A DNA stretch of 64,000 nt, from positions 1 to 64,000 of the forward strand of contig JAPLTN010000108.1 of assembly GCA_026398135.1 (NCBI GenBank), given 5' to 3'. This document shows positions 42,025-50,117 of the stretch, piece after piece. The notes beneath the pieces are model-generated. The model saw only the letters and a list, made by a program, of their open reading frames with translations, was not told the DNA's origin and made no database searches. The stretch is from Verrucomicrobiota bacterium. GTDB taxonomy: Bacteria; Verrucomicrobiota; Verrucomicrobiia; Opitutales; Opitutaceae. A program made the position numbers and the translations under genes. Position 1 is the stretch's first letter, and each line of letters begins with the position of its first letter.

Positions 42025-42524
42025 CCGATCAACCTGTGTTCTCGATTATACCCAACATCAATTGCACGGCTGACGCTGACCTAATCGAAGCGGTCCTAAC
42101 GGATCTTGTCCCTCGTTGGTTTCCAAACTCGGAGTGCCTATATGCTCATACCTCAGACGATCAGCCGACTCACTTTAACGAAGCCCGGTTCGCCGACCTC
42201 GGTATCCAACTGGACGCCGCCGCCAAGATGCCCGACGTCGTCATCCACGATGTAAAACGCAATTGGGTGATTCTCATCGAAGCCGTCACCAGTGCAGGCC
42301 CGGTGGACGGCAAACGCCGTTCCGAACTCAAACAATTGTTCAAAGGCTCCACCGCCGGCCTGGTTTTCGTAACTGCCTTCGAAACCCGCAAAGCCATGCA
42401 AGCCTTCCTCGGCCAAATCTCCTGGGAATCCGAAGTCTGGATCGCCGAAGCCCCTGACCACCTCATCCACTTCAACGGCGAACGCTTCCTCGGCCCGTAT
42501 CCGGACGCTATGCCGAAAGACTAA
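42021..42524 (+). CDS. Stand-alone BsuBI/PstI-type nuclease domain
   Basis: 167 aa. It matches the C-terminal catalytic part of BsuBI/PstI enzymes: PDVVIHD, NWVILIEAVTSAGPVDGKRR, TAGLVFVTAFETRKAM, WIAEAPDHLIHFNGERFLGP. Family members have an extra helical N-terminal half (about 150 residues), which is missing here. It overlaps the methyltransferase stop by 4 bases, so it belongs to the same unit. It may be a reduced active nuclease, a second endonuclease for the same methylase, or a remnant. Confidence 0.8.
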   Translation: MTDQPVFSIIPNINCTADADLIEAVLTDLVPRWFPNSECLYAHTSDDQPTHFNEARFADLGIQLDAAAKMPDVVIHDVKRNWVILIEAVTSAGPVDGKRRSELKQLFKGSTAGLVFVTAFETRKAMQAFLGQISWESEVWIAEAPDHLIHFNGERFLGPYPDAMPKD

Positions 42525-42787
42525 CAAAAATCGGCCTGACCCTGTTCGCACCCCCCACCCCACAACATGCTTATTTGCCGCAATGTTGATTATGCCAATT
42601 CCAGTCTAATCACCCTTCGCATGAGTTAATCCGCCGCCTGCCGCTCTGACCTCTGTCTCTCAGTCGTTCTGATTTCTAAGCATCCACCGCAACCACCTAG
42701 CTCTTAGCACCTCATTTCGTCTCCGCTCACCATGCTTGATCGTAAGCGTCCGGTCAGCGACACCGGAGAAGGAGTCGATCCACGGGG
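42525..42787. other. Gap without a recognised gene
   Basis: After the nuclease stop there is a short inverted piece of the GGTCAGG family (TCGGCCTGACC, about 42532-42542). The rest shows no open frame with coding character. Confidence 0.4.
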
Positions 42788-42831
42788 GTCAGGCCGTTTG
42801 TGCTACATTTTGCTCCTTTTGTGGGGGAAAG
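42788..42831 (+). repeat. GGGGTCAGG-family repeat, left copy of a pair
   Basis: About 44 bases (GTCAGGCCGTT ... GCTACATTTTGCTCCTTTTG) repeated in the same direction at 44164-44206. The piece GGGGTCAGGCCGTT also matches the sequence near 2500-2525. It runs directly into the hsdR remnant. Confidence 0.8.
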
Positions 42832-43102
42832 AGCCAAAATTAGGGACCGGTTCTTCAATCTCGCATGGAACGCCCCTGTGCTCGCCCGCGCCGAGCGTGC
42901 TGCACGCGTCGGCAATCAGCGTCCCGACTTCTTCGACACCTACGCCGACAATGGCCCGCCGGAATTTCCCATCCCCGATTCGCTAAAAGTTCCGCCTCTC
43001 TCCGAGATCGGCAACGTCTCCGAGATCGTTGCCCGTTTCGGCGGCACCGATCAGTTTCGCTCCGCCGTAAAACAGCTCCAAGAGCAGCTTTGCGCCGCTT
43101 GA
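42831..43102 (+). pseudogene. Remnant of a type I restriction R subunit (3' end)
   Basis: About 90 codons ending at a natural stop: DFFDTYADNG, LKVPPLSEIGNVSEIVARFG and DQFRSAVKQLQEQLCAA. This matches the style of the C-terminal EcoEI-type end of HsdR proteins (LLxKYAD-G, VPP, EIV-FGG, L-LLY-A). There is no start and no upstream part; a repeat copy replaces it. It is a relic in the restriction island. Confidence 0.5.
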
Positions 43103-43136
43103 CCACGATTCGTCTGGTGATAGCTTGGCTCTCATC

Positions 43137-43379
43137 ATGAAGACTGCCACCGTCGCCGACCTGCGCAACGATTTCGCCGCCATCTCCAAGTGGATTCACG
43201 AAGGCGAAGCCATCACCATCACCAAGCGCGGCCTGCCCTTCGCCACCCTGTCCCCCGTCCGCAGGCGTAAGAAACCCGCGCCCCTCGACCGCCTCGCCCG
43301 GCTTCACCGCCTTTTCCCCGACGGCCCGGTGTCTGGTGACGCCCGCGCCGTCGTTGACCACGACCGGGGTGACCGGTGA
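43137..43379 (+). CDS. Phd/YefM-type antitoxin
   Basis: 80 aa from ATG 43137. The N-terminal MKTATVADLRNDFAAISKWI is the DNA-binding strand-helix of Phd-like antitoxins, followed by ITITKRGLPFATLSPV and a charged tail that would wrap the toxin. Its stop overlaps the GTG start of the PIN gene (GTGA). It likely represses the pair. Confidence 0.85.
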   Translation: MKTATVADLRNDFAAISKWIHEGEAITITKRGLPFATLSPVRRRKKPAPLDRLARLHRLFPDGPVSGDARAVVDHDRGDR

Positions 43380-43831
43380 GCTCCTACTTCGACACCGCCC
43401 TTTTCGTGAAGGCCTACGTGCTGGAAGCCGATTCCGCCGAGGCCATCGCCATCCTGGAGACCGTCGGCGAGCCTTTCGCCTACTCCCACTTGCACGCCAT
43501 CGAGATACCCAACGCGATCCGCCTCAAACGCTTTCGCGGCGAGATCACCCTCGCCCAGGAAAACGCCGCCCTTCGCGCTTTCCGGGGCGAGGTCGATGCG
43601 GGCCGCTTCCTGCACATCGACTACGATCTGCCCTCGGTCTTCAAACGCGCGGAGGAACTTTCGTCTCGCTTCTCCGGCGAACTCGGCACCCGCAGCCTCG
43701 ACTTATGGCACGTCGCGGCCGCCCTCGAAGCCGGTTGCACCGCCTTCGCCTCCTACGACGCCCGCCAGCGTCGTGCCGCCGCCCTCTGTAAGCTCAAGCT
43801 CGTGCCCGCCACCACGGCAGCGATCAAATAA
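43376..43831 (+). CDS. PIN-domain toxin (VapC-like) RNase
   Basis: 151 aa, GTG start. Acidic active-site residues occur in YFDTALFVKAYV (first Asp), AIEIPNAI (Glu) and SLDLWHVAAALEAGCTAFAS-YD (third and fourth Asp). Paired with the Phd-like antitoxin; such toxins cut tRNA or other RNAs. The pair lies between the two direct copies of the GTCAGGCC repeat. Confidence 0.85.
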   Translation: MSSYFDTALFVKAYVLEADSAEAIAILETVGEPFAYSHLHAIEIPNAIRLKRFRGEITLAQENAALRAFRGEVDAGRFLHIDYDLPSVFKRAEELSSRFSGELGTRSLDLWHVAAALEAGCTAFASYDARQRRAAALCKLKLVPATTAAIK

Positions 43832-43937
43832 TCCTCCCCCTCTTTTTACGGCCAAGGCCGCCGTCGATTCGACGGGTTCAAGCCGTTACAGGCTAATTGG
43901 GTGCGGCTTCCTTTTCCGCCAAGAGCGGCGCCCCGCC

Positions 43938-44100
43938 CTACGCTTCCTTCGTTTGCTTGATCGACATTTCGTGGAGTTTCAGATCGGGGGGGGGCTCGAT
44001 GAAATACTCGCGTGTCCAGTCGTTGGGAAAGAGCACGATCGGGTGTCCGAATTTTATCCACGCCGAAAGCCACGCCGCTCGCCACCACCAGCGCATTCGG
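43938..44100 (-). pseudogene. Possible 3' remnant of an unidentified gene
   Basis: Leftward translation ends FGHPIVLFPNDWTREYFIEP then PPDLKLHEMSIKQTKEA and a stop. The sequence is plausible for a protein C-terminus but upstream codons lose coding character in this frame. Family not recognised; it may also be chance. Confidence 0.25.
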
Positions 44101-44163
44101 ATTGGGGGCCGATCCGAGGGGGACTGGCCGTGTTTTGTTAGTTTTTGGCGTCGAGCCGACGTG

Positions 44164-44206
44164 GTCAGGCCGTTATATGCTACATTTTGCTCCTTTTGTG
44201 GGGGAG
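44164..44206 (+). repeat. GGGGTCAGG-family repeat, right copy of a pair
   Basis: Direct copy of 42788-42831 (GTCAGGCCGTT ... GCTACATTTTGCTCCTTTTG). Together they bracket the hsdR remnant and the Phd-PIN pair. Confidence 0.8.
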
Positions 44207-44373
44207 ATAAGAATACCCAACGCCTTACCCGCACGATTTGGAGTATCAAGACAGAGTGCCGGCAAAGGAGGCGGGCGCATACGCGGGGACAGTTTCGCTC
44301 CGCAATCCGCAGACCCGAAACCGGATCAAAACAATCTGCTGGTCTCGCTGCTATCTCCGCAAACTCCGGCCGT

Positions 44374-44973
44374 TTACCCCAAATCCTTCGGCGCGTTCCA
44401 ATTAGCCAACACTGCCTCGTCCTCCGGCGCACTCACCTCCCTAAGCCAGCCTTCCGCCACTCCGGCCGCCACCAAGGGCTGCAAACTCAGCCGACCTGCC
44501 GTTAAAGCCTTCGCAAAAGCTCCCGCCGCCATCGCCGGATACACCGTGCACAAGGGCTCGCACCCCGCCGCACCGCGCACCACCACCCCGCACTCGGGCG
44601 TAGCGCGCGCCACCAAGCCGCACACCCACTCCGCAGTCACCCCGGGCATATCTACCGCCAGCACCATCACCCGTGCCTCCCGCGCCCGTGCCAGCCCGAC
44701 CGCAATCGCCCCCAGCGGACCACTCGCTCCGTCGTCAAAAAGTCGCGTTATTTCCGCGCCGATCTCTGGATAATCCGTCTCCGCCCGCACCGCCAAAAAA
44801 CACTCCGCGCACCCCGCCGCCCGCAGCAACTCAACCTGATGCTCCACCATCGGCAGTCCCGAACGCGGATGCGCCAACCGTGCCTTGTCCCGCCCCATGC
44901 GCGTGGAACGCCCCCCGGCGAGCAACACCCCGCTAAACGCCAAACCCACCTCTTCATTACCGTTTTCCATCAC
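44374..44973 (-). CDS. mobA: Molybdenum cofactor guanylyltransferase
   Basis: 199 aa. GTP-binding start SGVLLAGGRSTRMGRDKA, then VLAVDMPG (metal-binding Asp) and GCEPLCTVYP. It adds GMP to molybdopterin to make the bis-MGD form used by DMSO-reductase family enzymes such as assimilatory nitrate reductase. Last gene of the leftward molybdenum cofactor run; a repeat arm separates it from the MOSC gene. Confidence 0.88.
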   Translation of the reverse strand: MMENGNEEVGLAFSGVLLAGGRSTRMGRDKARLAHPRSGLPMVEHQVELLRAAGCAECFLAVRAETDYPEIGAEITRLFDDGASGPLGAIAVGLARAREARVMVLAVDMPGVTAEWVCGLVARATPECGVVVRGAAGCEPLCTVYPAMAAGAFAKALTAGRLSLQPLVAAGVAEGWLREVSAPEDEAVLANWNAPKDLG

Positions 44974-44982
44974 CGGGTTTGA

Positions 44983-45014
44983 TTTAGCGCCCTTTAGCGA
45001 ACTTTAGCGGTTAA
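44983..45014. repeat. Three-word TTTAGCG arm giving the MOSC stop codon
   Basis: Three TTTAGCG words 10 bases apart, ending GCGGTTAA. The last codons and stop of the MOSC gene (VNR and TAA) are read from its reverse strand. Same word set as 1798-1829 and 2207-2237. Confidence 0.8.
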
Positions 45015-45498
45015 CACCCGCAGTCGGCCCGACATCAACGCGCAGGTTTCCATCGCTCAAAATCTTCGCCCGCAAGCCGCCCCGCCCCTTCAGCGCCGCT
45101 TCCGCCCCCACCGCGAAGGCCTGGTTCATCCAATGACACGGACTGCACTCCGCGCAGCCGAGAAACCGCACCCCCTGCACCTCGAATTCCCGCCCGATCA
45201 GCGCATTCAAATCCACCCCGCGCGTGATCACGTTGCGCCGAAACGCCGAGGGCTCGGGATGCGCCCCCGCGAGGGGCAAAAACATCGTGCACAGCTCATC
45301 GTAAAGTTCGCCGCTGAAAAACGTGACCTGCCCTTTGTAATCAGGTTTGTAGTCGAAAAAACGATCCCCGCGCAGCCCCCGCCCCGCCACGCACTCGACC
45401 TCGGCCACTGCCACCATCGGGTGCTCGCCCGCCGCCTGACCGTGATGCCCGAAGTAGTTGTGCCCCGGCGACAGGTAAAGGTGCTCGATTCGGAACAT
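45004..45498 (-). CDS. MOSC-domain protein
   Basis: 164 aa. Typical: VECVAGRGLRGDRFFDY, ELYDEL, RRNVITRGVDLNALIG, and the conserved cysteine region FLGCAECSPCHWM. MOSC proteins handle sulfur or molybdenum cofactor transfer. Its place between mog and mobA supports a cofactor role. The last three residues come from a repeat arm. Confidence 0.85.
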   Translation of the reverse strand: MFRIEHLYLSPGHNYFGHHGQAAGEHPMVAVAEVECVAGRGLRGDRFFDYKPDYKGQVTFFSGELYDELCTMFLPLAGAHPEPSAFRRNVITRGVDLNALIGREFEVQGVRFLGCAECSPCHWMNQAFAVGAEAALKGRGGLRAKILSDGNLRVDVGPTAGVNR

Positions 45499-45504
45499 GC
45501 GCGT

Positions 45505-45990
45505 TTACTCCCCCCTCAGGTGTTTAAGACACTCCCGGATGGCAGGCACCAGCGGCGGCAGGCACTCGCCAATCGCACGCGGATTGCCCGGCAGGTTGAC
45601 AATCAAAGTCCGCCCCCGCGTGCCCGCCGTCGCCCGCGAGAGAATCGCGGTCGGCACCTTGGCAAAACTCACCGCCCGCATCGCCTCGCCAAAGCCGGGC
45701 AACTCGCGTTCCAGAACGTCGCGCGTCGCCTCCGGCGTCACATCGCGCGCCGCCGGGCCCGTCCCGCCCGTCGTCACCACCAACTCGCACCCTTCCTGAT
45801 CGCAAAGCTCGCGCAGCGTCTGCGCGATCAACCCGCGCTCATCCGGAATCAACCGCGAAACAAAAACCACCTCCCCGTCCAGCTTCCCGTCCAACGCCGC
45901 GCCGAGCACGCGTTCGATCTCCGGGCCGCTCAGGTCGGGGTAAACTCCCGCCGACGCGCGGTCGCTCAGGGTAACGCGCGCGATTTTCAT
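45505..45990 (-). CDS. mog: Molybdopterin adenylyltransferase (MogA/MoaB family)
   Basis: 161 aa. Signature [19 protein letters not shown] and [12 protein letters not shown]. It adenylates molybdopterin before metal insertion by MoeA. Overlaps the moaC stop by 4 bases. Confidence 0.88.
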   Translation of the reverse strand: MKIARVTLSDRASAGVYPDLSGPEIERVLGAALDGKLDGEVVFVSRLIPDERGLIAQTLRELCDQEGCELVVTTGGTGPAARDVTPEATRDVLERELPGFGEAMRAVSFAKVPTAILSRATAGTRGRTLIVNLPGNPRAIGECLPPLVPAIRECLKHLRGE

Positions 45991-46460
45991 GCCTTCTCCT
46001 TTAACTCCACGCGGACCTCGCCGATGACCATGGTTTTATCCACCGCTTTCATCATGTCGTAAAGCGTCAGCGCGGCCACGCTGACAGCGGTCAAGGCCTC
46101 CATTTCGACCCCGGTTTTACCGGTCAGCCGGGCCTCGGCGGTGATGAGCACACGATCCGTTTTCACCACAAAATCGACCGTGACTTTTTCCAGGGCGAGC
46201 GGGTGGCAAAGCGGGATGAGCTCGCTGGTGCGTTTGGCGGCCATGATGCCCGCCAGGCGGGCGCAGGCCAGCACGTCGCCCTTGGGCAGCGCCTGCTTTT
46301 TCAGGAGGCGGATCGTGGTCGCCCGGCAACGCAGTTCGCCGCTGGCGACGGCGCGGCGCAGTTGAGGGGTTTTCGCGCCCACATCCACCATGGTGGCGGC
46401 TCCGGCGGCATCGAGATGGGAGAATGCAGAGGGTGGAGACTTCAGGGAATGTCGGGGCAT
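45987..46460 (-). CDS. moaC: Cyclic pyranopterin monophosphate synthase MoaC
   Basis: 157 aa. Contains [31 protein letters not shown] and [20 protein letters not shown] with the MoaC active-site Lys and Asp (KAVDK). Works with MoaA on GTP in the first step. Here it is split from moaA-moeA by a VapBC pair. Confidence 0.92.
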   Translation of the reverse strand: MPRHSLKSPPSAFSHLDAAGAATMVDVGAKTPQLRRAVASGELRCRATTIRLLKKQALPKGDVLACARLAGIMAAKRTSELIPLCHPLALEKVTVDFVVKTDRVLITAEARLTGKTGVEMEALTAVSVAALTLYDMMKAVDKTMVIGEVRVELKEKA

Positions 46461-46467
46461 GGGCGGA

Positions 46468-46842
46468 TCAGAGCTTGGCGAGTTCAGCGAAATGCGCGTC
46501 GGCAGCTTCGACAGGCACCTTGTGGTGGCGGGCGACGGCGGCGATGAGCAGGTCGGGGTTGGGCACTGTAAGCCCCTTGGCCCGGGCTCGGCGTCCGAGT
46601 TCGCAGGCGAGCTCCCAGACTTCGGGCGTAATTTCGAGCTCGGGCAGGGTCTGCTCGAAGTCGTTGATCATTCTTTTTTCGAGCGTGCCGCGCGCGCCGT
46701 GCCAAAGCTCAACCCGGACCATCGGGCACCAGCAAACTTCACCGCCGATTAGTAGATCGTGGAATCTGGCCCGGTTGGCTGCCTGGCCCTGTTCGCGCAG
46801 GGCCTCGATGAAAAGCGAGGTATCGACCAGTCGCATGCTCAA
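46468..46842 (-). CDS. vapC: PIN-domain toxin VapC
   Basis: 124 aa. First Asp in [12 protein letters not shown], Glu in VRVELWHG, and [13 protein letters not shown] with the third acidic residue. Overlaps the antitoxin by 4 bases and precedes moaC by 8. Inserted inside the cofactor operon in the same direction. Confidence 0.85.
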   Translation of the reverse strand: MSMRLVDTSLFIEALREQGQAANRARFHDLLIGGEVCWCPMVRVELWHGARGTLEKRMINDFEQTLPELEITPEVWELACELGRRARAKGLTVPNPDLLIAAVARHHKVPVEAADAHFAELAKL

Positions 46843-47060
46843 AAGGTGTGGGTGCCGCGAGCGCGCAGATCCATGAGTTCTTCCAAGCTCATCATGCCGT
46901 CTCCTTTGCTCTGCCCGAGGTATTTAGTGAGCTCGGCCATTTTTTTACGGCGGTTGAAATCCGCGACGGCAGTGACGATGGCTTCCTTTTTGGTCGCGGC
47001 CTTGGTCAAACGCATGAGGTCCTTGAGCTCCCTTTCTGGAATATCAACGGTCGTTTTCAT
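46839..47060 (-). CDS. vapB: VapB-type antitoxin
   Basis: 73 aa. MKTTVDIPERELKDLMRLTK and KEAIVTAVADFNRRKKMAEL form a ribbon-helix-helix-like N-terminus; the tail LEELMDLRARG would bind the PIN toxin. Likely the autorepressor. Confidence 0.85.
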   Translation of the reverse strand: MKTTVDIPERELKDLMRLTKAATKKEAIVTAVADFNRRKKMAELTKYLGQSKGDGMMSLEELMDLRARGTHTF

Positions 47061-47108
47061 GCTTCTTAATAAGTGGTTTTTGGAATCCCTGACAAGCGCT
47101 TCGGGAAT

Positions 47109-48278
47109 TTAAACCAGCAGGCCCTCGGCGGTGTAGTCGGGCGGAGCATCGGCCGGGACACGCAGGAGGGCGGAGGCGCGGGCGAGCACGGTAAGGTCGG
47201 AGGAATCAGCCCAAGGCAAGGGGGCGTAACCGGCCGGAGTGGCAACCGCAGGCCACCAGGTTTCGCGAGGGTTGGAGGTGAGCGCTGCGCCCGGAGCGAG
47301 CGTGAGGCGGTGGAGCGGGATCGGCGCGGCACCAACGAGGCGGGCGAGCACCCGTTTCACGAACAGGTGGTAACACACGAAGTGCGAGAGCGGGTTGCCG
47401 GGCAGGCCAAAAGCGAGCCGTCCCTCGCGGGCGGCGGCGATGAAGGGTTTTCCGGGGCGGCTGGCGACTTTATCGCAGTGGATGGTAAAGCCGCACTCGG
47501 CGAGAAGTGCGCCGGTATGGTCGTGGTCACCCACGCTGGCCCCTCCGCTCACCAGTATCACGTCGGCCGGAGACGCGAGCGCCTCGGCCAGGGCCTCGGC
47601 GGCGGCGGCGCGGGCATCACCCACGCGACGGTGCCAGCAAAGCTCGGCCCCCGCTTCGGCGAGAAACGCCGCGATGAGCGTGGAGTTGCAATCGCGGATC
47701 CGGCCGGGCGCAGGCACCTGCTCGGGAGCGACGAGTTCACCGCCGGTGACGAGGTGTGCGACGCGCGGGCGACGCGACACCAGCACCTGAACGACCCCGA
47801 GCGAAGCCAGCAGGGCGAGCGCACCGGGACCGAGCGCCTGGCCGGGCGTAAGCAAGCGATCTCCCGCACGGGCTTGCGAAGCGCGCCGCCGGATGTGCCG
47901 GATCGAGGGTGCTTGCAGAAGCTCGCGTTGGTCGGGGCGGGCGGCCGCACGAGTATCTTCCTGCATAACCAGCGCGGCGGCGGTGGCGGGCAGAGCGCTA
48001 CCGGTGAGGATGCGCCAAGCGGTGCCGGGCTCGGGGGCGATGGCGGGTGGCGGCAAACCGGGAGACACCGTGCCGAGCAGAGTAACGATACCGGCGGCTT
48101 GGTCGGCGTTAACCAAGTAGCCATCGATGGCTGATCGGTCGAAGGCGGGCTGATCCTCGGGAGCGAAAATGGGCTCGGCCAAAATGCGCCCGAGGGCGGC
48201 GGAGAGCGGCACGCGTTCCTGCGGCAAGGGCAAGGCCAGCTCGTCGAGACGACCCCAAAGTTCGGTTACCGTGATCAT
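47109..48278 (-). CDS. moeA: Molybdopterin molybdenumtransferase MoeA
   Basis: 389 aa. DRSAIDGYLV (MoeA signature), VILVSGGASVGDHDHTG and FGLPGNPLSHFVCY. Inserts molybdenum into adenylated molybdopterin. Overlaps the moaE stop by 4 bases. Confidence 0.92.
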   Translation of the reverse strand: MITVTELWGRLDELALPLPQERVPLSAALGRILAEPIFAPEDQPAFDRSAIDGYLVNADQAAGIVTLLGTVSPGLPPPAIAPEPGTAWRILTGSALPATAAALVMQEDTRAAARPDQRELLQAPSIRHIRRRASQARAGDRLLTPGQALGPGALALLASLGVVQVLVSRRPRVAHLVTGGELVAPEQVPAPGRIRDCNSTLIAAFLAEAGAELCWHRRVGDARAAAAEALAEALASPADVILVSGGASVGDHDHTGALLAECGFTIHCDKVASRPGKPFIAAAREGRLAFGLPGNPLSHFVCYHLFVKRVLARLVGAAPIPLHRLTLAPGAALTSNPRETWWPAVATPAGYAPLPWADSSDLTVLARASALLRVPADAPPDYTAEGLLV

Positions 48279-48655
48279 GCGACGGTGTCAGTTTTCCAGA
48301 TGGGGACGTCTTGTTTAAGCTGGTCCATAAAGGCGGCAAGCAAGGCAAAGGCCTCGGCGCGATGGCGAGCCTGCACCACGATATGAATGGCGGCTTCGCC
48401 CACCCCCACCACGCCAACGCGATGCTGCACCCGCACGGCCAGACAAGGATGCTCCTTCGCCAGCTCGGTCAGCAGACGGCGCATCACCGTCTCGGCCATG
48501 GGTTGGTAGGCTTCGTAAACCAACGCGGCGATGGGTCGCCCGCCTTCCTCTCCGCGCACCGTGCCCGTAAACTCGGCGACCGCCCCCACCCGAGGGTCCG
48601 GCGGCACGGCAGGGGCGACGATCACAGTGTCGTTGATGACAATTTCGATGCGCAC
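48275..48655 (-). CDS. moaE: Molybdopterin synthase catalytic subunit MoaE
   Basis: 126 aa. EFTGTVRGEEGGRPIAALVY, the RVQHRVGVVGVGEAAIHIVV strand pair and the active-site end PIWKTD. Forms molybdopterin synthase with MoaD. Confidence 0.92.
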   Translation of the reverse strand: MRIEIVINDTVIVAPAVPPDPRVGAVAEFTGTVRGEEGGRPIAALVYEAYQPMAETVMRRLLTELAKEHPCLAVRVQHRVGVVGVGEAAIHIVVQARHRAEAFALLAAFMDQLKQDVPIWKTDTVA

Positions 48656-48692
48656 GGGAAAACAGGGAGCCGATAACCAAGGTGCGATTAAC

Positions 48693-48932
48693 TCAGCCGC
48701 CGGAAACCGGAGGGATTAACGCGATCTCGTCGCCGGGTGCGAAAACCGTATCCGCCGTGGCGAAGTCGCCGTTGCGGGCCAGGCGGGTAACCGGGCGCAG
48801 TGGCGCGAGGGCGGGATGACGCGCGAGCAGCTCCTGCCACAGCGTCTCCGCCGACACCGGAGGCGGCAGCGCGAGCGTTTCGGAAGCGGTGCCGGCGAGG
48901 CGGCGAGCTTGGGCGAAGTAGATAACAGTCAT
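48693..48932 (-). CDS. moaD: Molybdopterin synthase sulfur carrier MoaD
   Basis: 79 aa, ubiquitin-like, ending IALIPPVSGG. The terminal Gly-Gly is the thiocarboxylate site, activated by the MoeB/rhodanese protein encoded at 38068-39150. Confidence 0.92.
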   Translation of the reverse strand: MTVIYFAQARRLAGTASETLALPPPVSAETLWQELLARHPALAPLRPVTRLARNGDFATADTVFAPGDEIALIPPVSGG

Positions 48933-48957
48933 GGCGGGCGCGGGCGTTTTTTCAGAT

Positions 48958-49929
48958 TTAACCGCCGATGGCGGTCATCGGACGGTCTGGCTGGTAGTCG
49001 GCCTGGAAGGTGTGATCGGCGGGCTTGTTGGCGATAGCTTCGGTAAGCAGCGCGGTGAGGTCGGCCTCACCGCCACGCATCGGAGCGAGCAGGTCGATCT
49101 CGCCATGGCGGCCGAGGCAGGGACGGAGTTTACCGTCGGCGGTAAGACGGAGCTTGTTACACGTCGCGCAGAAATCGGTCGTGGTGAGCGCACCGATAAA
49201 GCCGATCGTAGCACCGTTGGCTGCGCGGGCGTAGCGGGCGGGGCCGTGCCCGGCACGGTAGTCGGGCAGCGTCTCCAGCGGCCCAAGCTCGGCTTCGATA
49301 CGGGCGCGGGCATCGGCGCAGGAGAGAAAGTTGGCCGGGCTCAACACATCGGTGCGCGTGAGCGGCATCAGCTCGATAAACCGCACCGGGAGGCGGTGCG
49401 CGGCGGCGAAGCGCACCAGCGGCACGAGCTGGTCCTCGTTGACGCCGCGCATGAGCACGACGTTCAGCTTCACCACTTCGAAGTCGGCCGCGAGGGCCGC
49501 TTCGAGGCCGGCCAAGGCATCGGCCAGGCGTCCTCCGGTGACTCGGTGGTAAACATCCGCGTTGAGCGCATCCAAGCTCAGGTTAATCGCCGTGATACCC
49601 GCCGCGCAAAGTTCACGCGCGACCGGAGCCAGGCGGGTGCCATTGGTGGAGAGGCCGAGCGCAGTGGTGGTCGGCAGGGCGGCGATGCCGGCCGCGATGG
49701 AAACTAAATCGGAGCGCAGCAACGGCTCGCCCCCCGTGAGGCGGAACTTGCGAAAGCCAAGCTGGGAGGCGGCTGCGGCGATGCGCACGAGTTCGGCCGC
49801 CGTGAGGTGGTCGGGGCGTTGCGCCCAGCCCTTGTAGCCCTCGGGCATGCAATACAGGCAACGCTCGTTGCACCGGTCGGTGACGGAGATGCGCAGGTAG
49901 TCGATGGTGCGTCCGAAGGGATCGAGCAT
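48958..49929 (-). CDS. moaA: GTP 3',8-cyclase MoaA (radical SAM)
   Basis: 323 aa. Radical SAM motif CNERCLYC, SAM site RLTGGEPLLR, C-terminal cluster CATCNKLRLTADGKLRPC and the final GG. First gene of the leftward cofactor operon. Its 190-bp upstream gap shows no molybdenum-cofactor riboswitch that I can recognise. Confidence 0.93.
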   Translation of the reverse strand: MLDPFGRTIDYLRISVTDRCNERCLYCMPEGYKGWAQRPDHLTAAELVRIAAAASQLGFRKFRLTGGEPLLRSDLVSIAAGIAALPTTTALGLSTNGTRLAPVARELCAAGITAINLSLDALNADVYHRVTGGRLADALAGLEAALAADFEVVKLNVVLMRGVNEDQLVPLVRFAAAHRLPVRFIELMPLTRTDVLSPANFLSCADARARIEAELGPLETLPDYRAGHGPARYARAANGATIGFIGALTTTDFCATCNKLRLTADGKLRPCLGRHGEIDLLAPMRGGEADLTALLTEAIANKPADHTFQADYQPDRPMTAIGG

Positions 49930-50117
49930 GGCGTTAACCCCACTCTGCGCAGCAACGATGGAAAATCACGGGGTATTTCCAGTTTTCAGACACGAACCTC
50001 TTCATGCATACCATGAATCGACTGATAAACCGGCCTAATACGCTCCAGCAAATTCTGAACAATCCTCGGCAACGAATGCACAGCCGGTGCGTTTCCCATC
50101 CGCTAGAGTATTTCGTT

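Larger units (their letters stand above)
43832..44373. other. Gap with repeat copy and a possible gene remnant
   Basis: No full gene is seen. It contains the second copy of the GTCAGGCC repeat, a run of nine or ten G near 43986-43995, and a leftward piece with coding look (see 43938-44100). Confidence 0.45.

Noticed and set aside
43846-44088. 80-codon leftward frame after the PIN gene
   Set aside because: Random-looking sequence; a different frame of the same strand looks more like a gene end, and that is reported only as a weak remnant.
33002-44373. A prophage or integrative element carrying the restriction genes
   Set aside because: No integrase, tRNA, attachment repeats or phage structural genes are present; housekeeping genes (livF, moeB) lie within the stretch.
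44012-44773. 253-codon forward frame antisense to mobA
   Set aside because: The reverse frame has the full MobA signature; the forward one is Ser/Ala/Pro low complexity.
49930-50117. Molybdenum cofactor riboswitch upstream of moaA
   Set aside because: The gap is short and I could not find the conserved stems of that riboswitch class.
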